In this document: positions 26,080 to 36,527 of the stretch, one piece after another
Layout of the letters: every line of letters starts with the position of its first letter
How positions within the stretch are numbered: position 1 is the first letter of the stretch
Assembly (NCBI GenBank): GCA_019359175.1
Contig: JAHHHU010000001.1
Location: 1-64,000, forward strand
Length of the DNA: 64,000 nt
Direction of reading: 5' to 3'
Source of the DNA: Phormidium tanganyikae FI6-MK23
Lineage (GTDB): Bacteria > Cyanobacteriota > Cyanobacteriia > Leptolyngbyales > Leptolyngbyaceae
Made by a program: the position numbers and the translations under genes
The notes under the pieces: model-generated
Seen by the model: the letters and a program-made list of their open reading frames with translations, nothing else
Told to the model about the DNA's origin: nothing
The model's database searches: none

Positions 26080-29000
26080 ATGCAGCCGGAACAACAACAG
26101 CGAATCATGGGCTACTTCATTGAGGAGGCAAAAGACCACCTCAATACGATCGAGCAGGGTTTGCTGAATCTACAAGGCACGATGGCAGATCCAGAACTGG
26201 TTAACGAAGTCTTCCGGGCGGCGCACTCGGTTAAGGGTGGGGCTGCGATGTTGAGTCTCCACAGCATCCAGAAAACTTCTCATCGGCTAGAAGATTACTT
26301 TAAGGTTCTCAAAGAAGCGCCTAGCATCAAACCAGATCGCAAGCTAGAAACGCTTTTGCTAAAAGTGTTTGATGCGCTCAAAGGGCATTTAGAGCAGCTA
26401 CAGAGTCCCGTCGGATTAGATGAAGAGGCAGCGAAGGCATCGTTAACTCACTTGGAACCTGTATTCTCGGATATCGAACAGCATCTCACTCAGCTAGAGC
26501 GACAAGCGACGAGCGTTCCTGCAAATCATGGAACGGTAGTTCAGTCTGAAACGATCATGCAAGATAATGCACTATTACTAATCTTCCAAAACGATGTTCC
26601 TGCACAACTGCGCGAGATGCTGCAAACATTCCGGCAAGCAGAAACTATGCTAGATGCTCGTGAGCGCTTACAGGATATCTGCCTTGGCTTACAGGGATTG
26701 GGGGATGCGTTTGGGCTGGCGCACTGGAGTCAGTTGATTGACACTGCAAGTCGGGCGATCGCAAATTCTGAGAATGCTTATCGAGAGCTTGCACCGCTTG
26801 TGATTACCGAAATCAAGCAAGCACAAGGATTAGTTTTAGTAGGACGCGCCAAGGAAATTGCTCCAAGTGAACAGCTACAGGCGATGGTTCTGACACCCTC
26901 TGATGCCGCTGAGATGGATCTGGATTTGGCAGACTTCTTTGCGATCGCAAATAGCGATTCTTCAGATGAGCTTGATTTTGCAGGTTTAGATTTTGCAACA
27001 ACTGACTCTACAGCGGATTTAGAAGATTCAGGCTTAGACAGCCTGTTTGATCTATCGGGATCGGATGAACTCTCGGTAGATGCGGCAGATGATTTAAGTC
27101 TAGATGGAATGTTCGATTTACCAGGCTTAGAAGAGGTTCCGGCGACAGCAGAGATCGACAACTACGATCGAAACGGGCCTGATATGGGAATGGAGGAACT
27201 AAACAGCCTCGCTGACTTATTTGAGGGTGAAATGCCGGATTTGGGAGCGACCTGGCAACGAGAGGAAGTGCTTGACTCCTCCATGCTCTTCAGTTCGTCT
27301 GGCGATGTGTCAGATGCGGAGATCGATGATTTTGCGAATTTCCTATCTACTCCATCTGAGCCTGGTAGCACCCAAACGAATGATTTAGCAGGTCTGTTTG
27401 GAAATGATTTGTTAGAGGAACTGGATGCGACTGATTTAGCATCACTCGGAGCAGTAGACGAGTTTGAATTGCCTGATTTCTCTGAAGATGTCACAGAGAT
27501 TGGAGCGAGTTCTGTGCTGTCTACTCTATCTTCAACAGAAGAAAGCGCTGTATCGGTTGACTTGGAACTCGATGAATTGAATTTGATTTCTTACGGCACT
27601 TACGATACGTCCCTTGGTGACTTCGACACAGAAGACGAAGGTTCTCTTGATAATCTGGGTGAACTATTTGCCGGACTAGATGACACAGATCTAGGTTTCT
27701 CGTCAGTCTCCAGTCAAGCTAACAGTTTAGATCTGATAAACGGCCCGACCGATCTCGATGAAATGTTCGAGACAAGCTCTTCTGAGAATCTTAGCTTCGA
27801 TGGCTTTGACACATTGGACTTGGATGGTGTTTTGGATGAGCAATTACTCAATGAACCCAACGGAACGTCTGAGCTAAATTCTTCAACCGAACTTGCTCTC
27901 GACCCTTGGGATAGTTTAGATCTAGGATTGGGTTCTGGCCTTGAATCCTCTTCTCTCTTTGAGCAAACGGAGATGAAGAATGGTTCCACGAAAGATCCGA
28001 TCGCATTTGATACTGATGATTTGAACATTGCTGGTTTTTCAGCAGAGGACTTGGAGCTATCAGCGTTAGGCTTAGATGCTCAGGAAGATAATGTCCTGAA
28101 CTCTCTGTTCTCTGAAGAGATTGAGAATGAAGTCTCGATCGAGAATTTATCTTTTGATTCGAGTGAATCTGAACTCTTTTTGTTCGATGATTTGGAGCTT
28201 GAGGATGAAGCCTCGATCGAGAATTTATCTTTTGATTCAAGTGAACCCGAAATTTCGTTATCTAATGATTTGGGGCTTGATGGTTTGCTGAATGAACCAT
28301 CGCCCAGGATTGAAGCAGGGTTCGATTTAGATGAACTGAATGATTTAGATTTTGGAGAAACTGCTTTCAGTTCCAACGGATTCAGCACATTCACTTCTGA
28401 TGCAGAGGAACCACTAGGTTTAGCTATCTATGAAACTTTATCAAGTACCCCAGTAGATCCCTTTGCCGATTTACTCGATTTTTCATCATCTGAATCACTG
28501 CTAGAAGATGAGCTTGATTCTGTGAACGGTTCACGGTCTGAGCCGGAAGATCCACTTGCAGATCTACTTGACTTTTCATCTCCTGAGCCATTCACTACTG
28601 CGGAAGTGAGTGAGTCTTCCTTTGATGAGACATCATTCAATCTTGATGATTTGATCGGTGCTGAGTTACCAGATTCAGAAGCATTGTTTGAGCAAGAGCT
28701 AGGCGCTTTACCAGATGATCTGTTGAATGAATTTGACTTAGACAGTTTAGAGCCGCAATCAGCAGGATTGGAAGCTGAAGCGGAGCTTGATTTGGGGTTT
28801 ACAGAATATGCGTCGCTTACACCTGAAGATGATTTTTCAGACCTTAACTTAGACCTCTTTGGCGCAGAAGCACCGGCTCAGGAGAGTGCCGAGATTGGAC
28901 AAAGCTATCAGGATGAATTGACGTTAGATCTAGGCGATCTAACTGACGATTCCTTTAGCGATGTAAATCTGGATGATTTCGGCTCACTGCTTGAAGATGA

Positions 29001-31428
29001 CGATTTGCCTAGCGACCCATCTGATGATTTTGAAGCGCTTTTAGGAATGGGAGTCGGAGCGGCAACGATCGCAACTTTGGGAGCAGGATTTGTCGCACTG
29101 CAATCTGATTCAGCGTCGTCACAAGGTGAACTAGACAGCCTCGATGATTTGTTAAATTCGAGTACTTCGGATGAAGGTTTAGATGCGCTGATCGGTGGTG
29201 AGGAGCCGACTAATTTAGATGATCTAGATTCGCTATTAGACGAAGCTCCACCGAGCGAAATTGCGATCGATGAAGATTTTGATAATCTAGAATCTCTTCT
29301 CGCGGATGCTCCAGAGGAAACGACTCAGACGAACTTTACTGCAACCGAAGCAGATGCAGAGTTCGGAGACTTAGAGAAAATGTTGGAGGAATCCGACATG
29401 ACGATGAGTGGCTCTTCCACAAGTCGTACCTCAACTCCCCCAGGTCGCCGTTCAACTCGTGCGGCAAAAGGGTTCAGTGAGCAAACGATGCGAGTTCCCA
29501 TTAAGCATCTTGATAATCTGAGCAATTTGGTTGGGGAATTAGTAGTCAACCGAAATAGTTTGGAGCAAGATCAGGAACGGTTGCGGCAGTCGCTCGATAA
29601 TTTGCTGTATCAGGTGCAGCAGTTGAGCGATGTAGGCCAGCGAATGCAGGATTTGTATGAGCGATCGCTGTTAGAAAGTTCGTTGTTGGCGAGTCGTCAA
29701 AATCATCGTGTTCCATTCGGCGGCTCAGAACGGAATGCCCACAATGGAAATTCGATGGGCGTAGAGTATGACCCGTTGGAAATGGATCGCTTCACCGGAT
29801 TCCATTCATTGTCTCAAGAGATGATTGAGTTGATTGTGCGGGTGCGGGAGTCATCGTCAGACATCGAATTTATTGTCGATGAAACGGATCAGGTGACGCG
29901 GATGTTCCGGCAGGTGACAACTCAGTTGCAAGAAGGACTGACGCGATCACGAATGGTGCCATTTGCTCAAACTGCCGATCGATTACCTCGTGCAGTCCGC
30001 GATATTGCGATGAAGTGTGGCAAACAAGCAGAACTCGTCATTGAAGGGCGAGACACCCTGATCGACAAGATGATTCTGGAGCATCTGTATGATCCGATGA
30101 CGCATTTGGTAAACAACGCGATTACTCATGGAATTGAAGACCCAGATGTTCGCCGCGCCGCAGGAAAATCGCCCACAGGTCGAATCACGATCCGGGCGTT
30201 TCACCAAGGGAACCAAACCGTCATTTCAGTATCGGATGATGGAGCCGGAGTGGATGTTGAGCGGGTGAGATCGAAAGCGATCGAGAAAGGCTTAATCACC
30301 GCTGCGGAAGCAAAGAGCGCATCCCGATTAGATATCTATGATCTGCTGTTCCATCCTGGATTTAGTACGAAGGATCAAGCCGATGATTTTTCGGGTCGGG
30401 GGGTTGGAATGGATGTGGTGCGGACGAGTCTGAGTGAGATTCGAGGTGCGATTAGTACGGATTCTACACAGAGCAAAGGTACAACTTTCACGATTCGCTT
30501 ACCGTTGACGCTCAGTATTTCCAAGGCGTTGTGCTGTATCAGTGATCGCGCTCGGATCGCCTTTCCGATGGATGGGGTGGAAGATATGCTCGACATTCCC
30601 AAAGAGCGGCTTCAACCCGATGCGGAAGGACAGCCTTACATTACTTGGCGGGATACGGTGTTGCCTGTTCGACCCTTGAGAGAGTTGTTGAGCTACAGTC
30701 GTCACCTCAGTCGAGGAACGGTTTATGGGGGCAATCAAGAAGACGATATGGTTTCGATCGTAATCTTGCGAAGTGCCGGAAATTATCTCGCGCTGCAAGT
30801 CGATCAAGTCTTGGGCGAACAGGAGATCGTGATCAAGCAGCTTGAAGGCCCTGTGCCTAAGCCGATCGGGGTTGCGGGTGCGACGGTGCTGGGGGATGGG
30901 CGGATTATGCCGATCGCAGATGTGCTGGAATTGATTGATCTCTCAGTCGGTCGGATTCGTCGTGATGCGGGTTCGATGTGGGAGCAAGGAACCGCTCAAC
31001 CTGTCATCGAGACGGCGAAGACAGAACCAATGGTGCTGATCGTGGATGACTCGATCACGGTGCGGGAACTGCTATCGATGACGTTTAACAAGGTTGGATA
31101 TCGGGTGGAGCAGGCACGCGACGGTCAAGAAGCATGGGAGAAACTACGATCAGGTCTGCCATGTGACATTGTGTTCTGTGACATTGAGATGCCGCGCATG
31201 GATGGGCTAGAGCTGCTTTCGCGGATTCAGAAAGACCCCAACTTGGCGAATTTACCGATCGCAATGTTGACTTCTCGCGGTGCCGATCGACATCGCCAAA
31301 TGGCAGCTTCTTTGGGTGCAAGCGGATACTTCACCAAGCCTTATCTAGAAGAGGCGCTATTAGATGCAGCGCAGCGGATGCTTAAAGGAGAAATTCTGAT
31401 TTCTGCAAATAGTCCTGGGAACAGTTGA
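26080..31428 (+). CDS. hmpE: Giant hybrid CheA histidine kinase HmpE (PilL type)
   Basis: 1782 residues. It begins with an Hpt domain (FRAAHSVKGGAAMLS, His about 49). A second helical, Hpt-like segment without the His motif follows (about 165-270). Residues about 275-1110 are an acidic Asp/Leu/Ser/Glu-rich linker built of motifs such as DLADLF, ADLLDFSS and LDDLL. A short hydrophobic stretch (MGVGAATIATLGAGFVAL) breaks it near residue 990. The CheA core follows: P3 (EQTMRVPIKHLDNLSNLVGE), ATPase (LVNNAITHGIEDPD; FSGRGVGMDVV), CheW-like domain and a C-terminal receiver (VLIVDDSITVRELL; CDIEMPRMDG). It is much longer than typical CheA. It autophosphorylates and passes phosphate to its receiver, HmpA and HmpB. 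Followed by a terminator. Confidence 0.9.
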   Translation: MQPEQQQRIMGYFIEEAKDHLNTIEQGLLNLQGTMADPELVNEVFRAAHSVKGGAAMLSLHSIQKTSHRLEDYFKVLKEAPSIKPDRKLETLLLKVFDALKGHLEQLQSPVGLDEEAAKASLTHLEPVFSDIEQHLTQLERQATSVPANHGTVVQSETIMQDNALLLIFQNDVPAQLREMLQTFRQAETMLDARERLQDICLGLQGLGDAFGLAHWSQLIDTASRAIANSENAYRELAPLVITEIKQAQGLVLVGRAKEIAPSEQLQAMVLTPSDAAEMDLDLADFFAIANSDSSDELDFAGLDFATTDSTADLEDSGLDSLFDLSGSDELSVDAADDLSLDGMFDLPGLEEVPATAEIDNYDRNGPDMGMEELNSLADLFEGEMPDLGATWQREEVLDSSMLFSSSGDVSDAEIDDFANFLSTPSEPGSTQTNDLAGLFGNDLLEELDATDLASLGAVDEFELPDFSEDVTEIGASSVLSTLSSTEESAVSVDLELDELNLISYGTYDTSLGDFDTEDEGSLDNLGELFAGLDDTDLGFSSVSSQANSLDLINGPTDLDEMFETSSSENLSFDGFDTLDLDGVLDEQLLNEPNGTSELNSSTELALDPWDSLDLGLGSGLESSSLFEQTEMKNGSTKDPIAFDTDDLNIAGFSAEDLELSALGLDAQEDNVLNSLFSEEIENEVSIENLSFDSSESELFLFDDLELEDEASIENLSFDSSEPEISLSNDLGLDGLLNEPSPRIEAGFDLDELNDLDFGETAFSSNGFSTFTSDAEEPLGLAIYETLSSTPVDPFADLLDFSSSESLLEDELDSVNGSRSEPEDPLADLLDFSSPEPFTTAEVSESSFDETSFNLDDLIGAELPDSEALFEQELGALPDDLLNEFDLDSLEPQSAGLEAEAELDLGFTEYASLTPEDDFSDLNLDLFGAEAPAQESAEIGQSYQDELTLDLGDLTDDSFSDVNLDDFGSLLEDDDLPSDPSDDFEALLGMGVGAATIATLGAGFVALQSDSASSQGELDSLDDLLNSSTSDEGLDALIGGEEPTNLDDLDSLLDEAPPSEIAIDEDFDNLESLLADAPEETTQTNFTATEADAEFGDLEKMLEESDMTMSGSSTSRTSTPPGRRSTRAAKGFSEQTMRVPIKHLDNLSNLVGELVVNRNSLEQDQERLRQSLDNLLYQVQQLSDVGQRMQDLYERSLLESSLLASRQNHRVPFGGSERNAHNGNSMGVEYDPLEMDRFTGFHSLSQEMIELIVRVRESSSDIEFIVDETDQVTRMFRQVTTQLQEGLTRSRMVPFAQTADRLPRAVRDIAMKCGKQAELVIEGRDTLIDKMILEHLYDPMTHLVNNAITHGIEDPDVRRAAGKSPTGRITIRAFHQGNQTVISVSDDGAGVDVERVRSKAIEKGLITAAEAKSASRLDIYDLLFHPGFSTKDQADDFSGRGVGMDVVRTSLSEIRGAISTDSTQSKGTTFTIRLPLTLSISKALCCISDRARIAFPMDGVEDMLDIPKERLQPDAEGQPYITWRDTVLPVRPLRELLSYSRHLSRGTVYGGNQEDDMVSIVILRSAGNYLALQVDQVLGEQEIVIKQLEGPVPKPIGVAGATVLGDGRIMPIADVLELIDLSVGRIRRDAGSMWEQGTAQPVIETAKTEPMVLIVDDSITVRELLSMTFNKVGYRVEQARDGQEAWEKLRSGLPCDIVFCDIEMPRMDGLELLSRIQKDPNLANLPIAMLTSRGADRHRQMAASLGASGYFTKPYLEEALLDAAQRMLKGEILISANSPGNS
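28121..28250 (+). repeat. 78-bp tandem duplication inside hmpE
   Basis: CTCGATCGAGAATTTATCTT occurs at 28134 and again 78 bp later, with flanking similarity. It encodes 26-residue units containing SIENLSFDSSE. The unit is in frame and the copies are nearly identical in their first half, so it is a recent expansion of the acidic linker. Confidence 0.8.
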
Positions 31429-31453
31429 GCCAAATTCCTTTCTATAAATTTGA

Positions 31454-31482
31454 GGCGGAACTTGAATCGTTCCGTCTTTTTT
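31454..31482 (+). terminator. Rho-independent terminator of the hmpABCDE run
   Basis: GGCGGAAC, 7-base loop, GTTCCGTC (one G-T pair) and then a run of six T, 26 bp after the hmpE stop. Confidence 0.8.
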
Positions 31483-32051
31483 AGCAAGATTAAGAAAATC
31501 TGGAGAAAGTTTGCAAATCTGTCGATCGATAGAGCCTTTTTTGCGCTAATCTACGAATTCAAGAATAAATTTATAGATTTGATGCAGGCTTCTTTGAAGA
31601 AAGGTTGCAATATAAAAAATTACATATTTTAAATTTTGGTAGAAAAAGTAACACGATTTACTCGAAGCGCTTTTCGGATGCGCGATCGTTCACAAAGAGA
31701 TTTCGTAATATCCGAACACGGAAGCAACAGAGCCTAGAGAATGCCGTTCTAACCCTGCTATAGCGTCATATAGAGATGAACTGTACCTAAAGTCAGAACA
31801 GAAGCAAAAGGGCAGTTTGAGCGCTGTTACGATCCTGTCATAGATAGGTATTTTGCCGAAATCATCTCGTAGTATTCACGTAGCACTCGAATGAAGAGAG
31901 TGGTGTTTCTCACGCTGTCAAGTCGAAATGCCCGCCTTGGCAGAATTCCAATTTTCTATTAAATCTGATTTAGCTCTCCTAGGAAGCAAATGATCGAGAG
32001 TCTCTGTCATGTGTGAGGCGACTAAGCTGTTTGACCTTGTAGGAGGTTTTT
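31483..32051. other. 570-bp intergenic region, AT-rich, no gene
   Basis: No ORF or RNA gene is recognised. The AT-rich first part (ATATAAAAAATTACATATTTTAAA) and the position upstream of a strong AGGAGGT fit a long 5' region with promoters of the following glycosyltransferase gene. A small hairpin or unknown sRNA cannot be excluded. Confidence 0.4.
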
Positions 32052-33122
32052 ATGCGAATTGCTCAAGTTACCCCGTTGTGGGAGCGTGTTCCCCCCCCAG
32101 CGTATGGTGGCATTGAATTAGTTGTGAGCCTATTGACTGATGAATTGGTGCGTCGAGGTCACGAAGTCACGTTATTCGCGACGGGTGACTCGATTACACT
32201 GGCGAAGTTGGAGTCGGTACATCCCCGCGCGATTCGGACTGATCCGAACGTGAAGGAGTACCAAATTTACGAGAGTATGCAGCTCGGTCATGTTTACCAG
32301 CGAGCGCATGAGTTTGATGTAATTCATTCTCACATGGGATTCTCTGCATTGCCCTACGCACAATTTGTGAAAACGCCGACCGTTCATACGCTACATGGCG
32401 TATTTACTCCAGACAACAAGAAGTTGTACTCGTATGCTCGATCGCAGCCTTATGTCAGTATCTCGGATGCCCAGCGCGAACCGCAGTTGGGATTGAACTG
32501 TGTGGCGACCGTGTACAACGGAATTGATGTCGATAGCTACAAATTCTATGTTAAGCCGAATGATCCGCCTTATCTGGCATTCTTGGGTCGGTTGTCGCCG
32601 GAGAAAGGACCGCATCATGCGATCGAGATTGCGAAGCGGACTGGAATGACTCTGAAAATGGCAGGAAAGATCGATATTGTCGATCGCGCATTCTATGACG
32701 AGATTTTGGCTCCACAAATCGATGGTGAGCAGATCCAGTACTTGGGTGAAGCGAACCACGTTGAGAAGAATACGCTGATGGGAGGGGCAGTTGCGACGCT
32801 GTTCCCAATTACGTGGAGGGAGCCGTTTGGTTTAGTGATGGTGGAGTCGATGGCGGCAGGAACGCCAGTGATCGGAATGCGGCTTGGCTCTGCACCGGAA
32901 GTCATTCAAGATGGAAAGACTGGATTTTTATGTGAGACAGTGGACGAGTGCGTCGTCGCTTTGGATCGGATAGCAGAGATCGATCGAGCAGTGTGCCGTC
33001 AGCGTGTGGTCGAAAATTTCAGCGTACAGCGCATGGCAGATGGCTATGAAGCAGTGTATCGGCAATTGATCGGTGAGCGCGTGTTCAGCGCCAATGGGCG
33101 GTTTGTGGGTCAACTGAATTGA
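32052..33122 (+). CDS. GT4-type glycosyltransferase
   Basis: 356 residues, GT-B fold. The N-terminus MRIAQVTPLWERVPPPAYGG has the GT4 glycine loop. The C-terminal domain has YLAFLGRLSPEKGPHHAIEIAK and ITWREPFGLVMVESMAAGTPV with the E(x7)E motif (EPFGLVMVE) that binds the sugar nucleotide. Retaining transferases of this class build surface polysaccharides, glycolipids or compatible solutes; the acceptor is unknown. An AGGAGGT lies 4 bases before the ATG. The second glycosyltransferase follows 81 bp later on the same strand, so they are probably cotranscribed. Confidence 0.8.
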   Translation: MRIAQVTPLWERVPPPAYGGIELVVSLLTDELVRRGHEVTLFATGDSITLAKLESVHPRAIRTDPNVKEYQIYESMQLGHVYQRAHEFDVIHSHMGFSALPYAQFVKTPTVHTLHGVFTPDNKKLYSYARSQPYVSISDAQREPQLGLNCVATVYNGIDVDSYKFYVKPNDPPYLAFLGRLSPEKGPHHAIEIAKRTGMTLKMAGKIDIVDRAFYDEILAPQIDGEQIQYLGEANHVEKNTLMGGAVATLFPITWREPFGLVMVESMAAGTPVIGMRLGSAPEVIQDGKTGFLCETVDECVVALDRIAEIDRAVCRQRVVENFSVQRMADGYEAVYRQLIGERVFSANGRFVGQLN

Positions 33123-33203
33123 GCAACGGAGTCTGAAAAAAGAATGAAGGGTAGAAAGGTTTATCCTTCGTTCTCCTTGTTCAAATTTTTGGAGGTAGAA
33201 GTC

Positions 33204-34574
33204 ATGGTTTTAATCGATGAAAAGTCGGCAAATGTGCAGAGTCGATCGAGCAGTCCAAGACAGTCGATCGCGCTAATTTCTGAACATGGTGATCCGGCGG
33301 CTGAGATTGGAAGAGAAGAAGCAGGCGGGCAAAATGTGTATGTTCGTCAAGTTGGGGAAGCGCTTTCTCGCTTAGGGTGGCAGGTTGATATGTTCACCCG
33401 CAAAGCGAATCCGAACGATGAAACGATCGTGCAGCACAATCCGCATTGCCGAACCATTCGCCTGAAAGCAGGTGCGGAAGAGTTTGTGCCGCGCGATCGA
33501 TTGTTTGAGTTCATGCCGGAGTTTGTAGAATCGTTTCTTCAGTACCAATCGAAGCATCACTATCCGCTGATTCATACGAATTATTGGATGTCGGCTTGGG
33601 TTGGGTTAGAAGTGCAGAAGACGCACAATGTGGAGTTGATTCACACCTATCATTCGTTAGGTGCAGTGAAGTATCAATCAGTTCCGAATCGTCCCGCGAT
33701 CGCGGAAACTCGTCTAGCAGTTGAAAAACAGATTCTAGAACAAGCGCATTGTATTGTTGCCACGAGTCCGCAAGAGGAAATGATGCTGCGATCGCTAGTG
33801 TCAGAGAACGGACGGATCGAAGTGATTCCCTGTGGAACTGACCTGAAACGGTTCCATACGATTCCAAAGCTAGAAGCGAGACAAGAATTGGGATTGAAGC
33901 CAACTGATGAAGTTGTTTTGTATGTTGGGCGATTTGATCCGCGTAAGGGAATTGAAACGTTGGTGCGATCGTTTGAATTAATCAAACGGAATGCGGCTGA
34001 TCCAACAAATTTACGCTTAGTTGTCGTGGGCGGTAGTGCTTCTGATAAGTCGGATGGACAAGAACGTCAACGGATTGAGCAATTGGTTAATGAATTAGGA
34101 ATGGCCGAGAATGTGATCTTTGCTGGAAGAGTTGGACACGATCGCTTACCGCTTTACTACACAGCGGCCGATGTGTGCGCGATTCCAAGTCACTATGAAC
34201 CGTTTGGATTGGTCGCGATAGAAGCAATGGCATGTGGTACGCCTGTGGTTGCTTCGGATGTCGGCGGCTTGAAGTTTACGGTTGTTCCAGGAGAAACTGG
34301 ATTGCTCGTCCCACCGCAAGATACAGCGGCGTTTGCAATGGCGATCGGGCGGATTTTGGATGATGAACTGTGGGCGAGAAAGCTACGCAAACGGGCATCG
34401 GAGCGGGTACAGCAGAATTTTAGCTGGACTGGAGTTTCAGCACAGTTGAGTGATTTGTATCGTCGATCGTTGGCGGAATCAATCATGGGAGACGGTGTGA
34501 TTCTGGCTCCCAGGAAGGTGGCGTATTCGAGGGTGAATACAATTTCTACGAAGAGTTTGACGAAGGTTTCTTGA
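33204..34574 (+). CDS. GT4 glycosyltransferase, sucrose-phosphate-synthase-like
   Basis: 456 residues from the chosen ATG. It has IALISEHGDPAAEIGREEAG and GGQNVYVRQVGEALSRLGWQ, the N-terminal pattern of sucrose-synthase and sucrose-phosphate-synthase-like GT4 enzymes, then YVGRFDPRKGIETLVRSFEL and SHYEPFGLVAIEAMACGTPV with the E(x7)E motif. The substrate cannot be fixed: mannosyl-type or sucrose-type activity are both possible. The track ORF starts 20 codons upstream, but GGAGGT seven bases before ATG at 33204 selects the shorter form. The intergenic leader has an imperfect hairpin (GAATGAAGG...CCTTCGTTC) that might regulate it. A long-stem terminator follows. Confidence 0.8.
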   Translation: MVLIDEKSANVQSRSSSPRQSIALISEHGDPAAEIGREEAGGQNVYVRQVGEALSRLGWQVDMFTRKANPNDETIVQHNPHCRTIRLKAGAEEFVPRDRLFEFMPEFVESFLQYQSKHHYPLIHTNYWMSAWVGLEVQKTHNVELIHTYHSLGAVKYQSVPNRPAIAETRLAVEKQILEQAHCIVATSPQEEMMLRSLVSENGRIEVIPCGTDLKRFHTIPKLEARQELGLKPTDEVVLYVGRFDPRKGIETLVRSFELIKRNAADPTNLRLVVVGGSASDKSDGQERQRIEQLVNELGMAENVIFAGRVGHDRLPLYYTAADVCAIPSHYEPFGLVAIEAMACGTPVVASDVGGLKFTVVPGETGLLVPPQDTAAFAMAIGRILDDELWARKLRKRASERVQQNFSWTGVSAQLSDLYRRSLAESIMGDGVILAPRKVAYSRVNTISTKSLTKVS

Positions 34575-34609
34575 AGCCTGATTTGCTTCTAGAAACATTG
34601 GGCTAATGA

Positions 34610-34676
34610 AACGAAGTTGATTGACAGAGTTAGGCTGTACGGTCTGAATCTTCTCAATTAACTTCGTTCTGTTTTT
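34610..34676 (+). terminator. Long-stem terminator after the glycosyltransferase pair
   Basis: AACGAAGTTGATTGA pairs with TCAATTAACTTCGTT (15-bp stem with one G-T pair) across a 29-base loop and is followed by GTTTTT. Confidence 0.65.
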
Positions 34677-34845
34677 AGAAAATCCTTAGAGTCAGTTCGA
34701 CAAGTCCTCTCGCTTCGATGCTTTGAGAACCCTCAAGCCTGCTGTTAGTCCTATTCATTGTTGAGCGAGACGGGGTAAGCGGAGATGCGATCGCATCAAA
34801 GTTATGAGCTAAAGTGATTGCAGTCAAAAATTGCGATCCCATCCT

Positions 34846-36480
34846 ATGAACGATCTTTTGTTCTGCGTCGAAGATCTCACTGTTGCGTATCGGGCTGGAC
34901 AAACTGCCGTTGTAAAAAACGTCTCGTTTACATTGCAACCGGGAGAACGACTCGGTTTAGTGGGCGAATCGGGATGTGGAAAATCGACGCTCGGACGGGC
35001 AGCGATGCGACTGTTATCTGAATCTGCACAGATCGAAGGACGGGTGAAGTTTGAAGGAAAGTCGGTGTTCGATTTATCCCCGATCGAACTTCAGAAATTT
35101 CGCGGTGAAGCAGTTGCGCTGATCTTTCAAGATCCGATGACGCGGCTCGATCCGTTGATGACGATCGGTGATCATTGCGTCGAAACCTTGAAATCGCATG
35201 AGCCGAATTTATCAACCAAAGCGGCAAAACAACGCGCGATCGACACCTTAAAAGCGGTCAATATTCCAGAAAATCGCTGGTCACAATATCCGCACGAATT
35301 TAGCGGCGGAATGCGGCAACGAGTCGCGATCGCGCTTGCACTTTTATTGAATCCAAAGCTGATCGTCGCAGATGAGCCAACGACAAGCTTAGATGTTACC
35401 GTTTCCGCTCAGATTTTGAAGGAACTCACGCGCCTCTGTAGTGAACGAAATATGGCGCTAATCTTGATTTCGCACGATTTGGCAATGATTGCGGAATACT
35501 GCGATCGAATTGCAGTGATGTATGACGGTGAAATTATCGAAGCTGGATCAACCGAATCTGTTTTTCGTCATCCTCAGCAGGAATACACTCGTACATTGAT
35601 CAATTCAGCGCTGCATCTACAGAAAGACTCGGATTCTGTTGTTGTGAATGATCTCACGAGTGCTGCACCAATTTTGCGATTGTCAGAACTTAAGCAGCAC
35701 TATTCGATCGAATCAAACTTCATTTCGCGATTGTTCAACAAAGACGACCGCACAATCCGCGCTGTAGATGGAATCGATCTCGAACTCTATCCTGGTGAGA
35801 CTTTGGGCTTAGTGGGTGAATCGGGGTGTGGTAAAAGCACATTATCACGAACAATTCTGCAACTCCTTCGCCCCACTAGCGGCAAAGTAGAATTTTTTGG
35901 ACAAAACCTAACGCAACTGAATCGCGGACAACTTCAACAACAACGGCGACAGATTCAGATGATCTTTCAAGATCCACACGCTTGTTTGAATCCGCGAATG
36001 ACGATCGGAGAAAGTATCGCTGATCCGCTCCTGATTCACCAGCTTGCAACTCCAGAAAAAGCAAAGCAAGAGGTGGAATATGTTCTAGAGCGAGTCGGAT
36101 TAACTCCAGTGGAATCGTTTTATCATCGCTATCCGGGAGAGCTATCTGGCGGACAACAACAGCGAGTTGCGATCGCGCGTGCCCTGATTACTCGTCCAAA
36201 GTTGGTAATCTGCGATGAGCCTGTGAGTATGCTCGATGCGACTGTGCAAACTCAAGTCCTTCAATTGATGCAAGATTTGAAAAAAGAATTTGAGCTAACC
36301 TATTTATTCATCACCCATGATTTGTGGGTGGCGCGATATTTCTGCGATCGTATTGCTGTGATGAACGGCGGTAAAATTGTCGAACTGGGTGAAACTCAAG
36401 CGTTATTCAAACATCCTCAGCATCCTTACACGCAGTCTTTGTTAGGGGCTGCACCATTGTTGAACAAAATGACCGGATGA
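34846..36480 (+). CDS. Fused double ATPase of an oligopeptide/dipeptide-type ABC importer
   Basis: 544 residues with two complete nucleotide-binding domains in one chain. Each has Walker [13 protein letters not shown], a signature ([30 protein letters not shown]) and Walker B ([24 protein letters not shown]). The arrangement corresponds to DppD-DppF/OppD-OppF fused as in YejF/GsiA, which power import of peptides, nickel or glutathione. The C-terminal extension after the second domain ([13 protein letters not shown]) is typical of this family. No permease or binding-protein gene is adjacent, so partners lie elsewhere. The ATG at 34846 ([11 protein letters not shown]) is preferred over the track start. 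Confidence 0.85.
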   Translation: MNDLLFCVEDLTVAYRAGQTAVVKNVSFTLQPGERLGLVGESGCGKSTLGRAAMRLLSESAQIEGRVKFEGKSVFDLSPIELQKFRGEAVALIFQDPMTRLDPLMTIGDHCVETLKSHEPNLSTKAAKQRAIDTLKAVNIPENRWSQYPHEFSGGMRQRVAIALALLLNPKLIVADEPTTSLDVTVSAQILKELTRLCSERNMALILISHDLAMIAEYCDRIAVMYDGEIIEAGSTESVFRHPQQEYTRTLINSALHLQKDSDSVVVNDLTSAAPILRLSELKQHYSIESNFISRLFNKDDRTIRAVDGIDLELYPGETLGLVGESGCGKSTLSRTILQLLRPTSGKVEFFGQNLTQLNRGQLQQQRRQIQMIFQDPHACLNPRMTIGESIADPLLIHQLATPEKAKQEVEYVLERVGLTPVESFYHRYPGELSGGQQQRVAIARALITRPKLVICDEPVSMLDATVQTQVLQLMQDLKKEFELTYLFITHDLWVARYFCDRIAVMNGGKIVELGETQALFKHPQHPYTQSLLGAAPLLNKMTG

Positions 36481-36527
36481 TTGTGCGAAATCGAAGCTAG
36501 AATGCTCCACAGTGCGTAATTTGTTGT

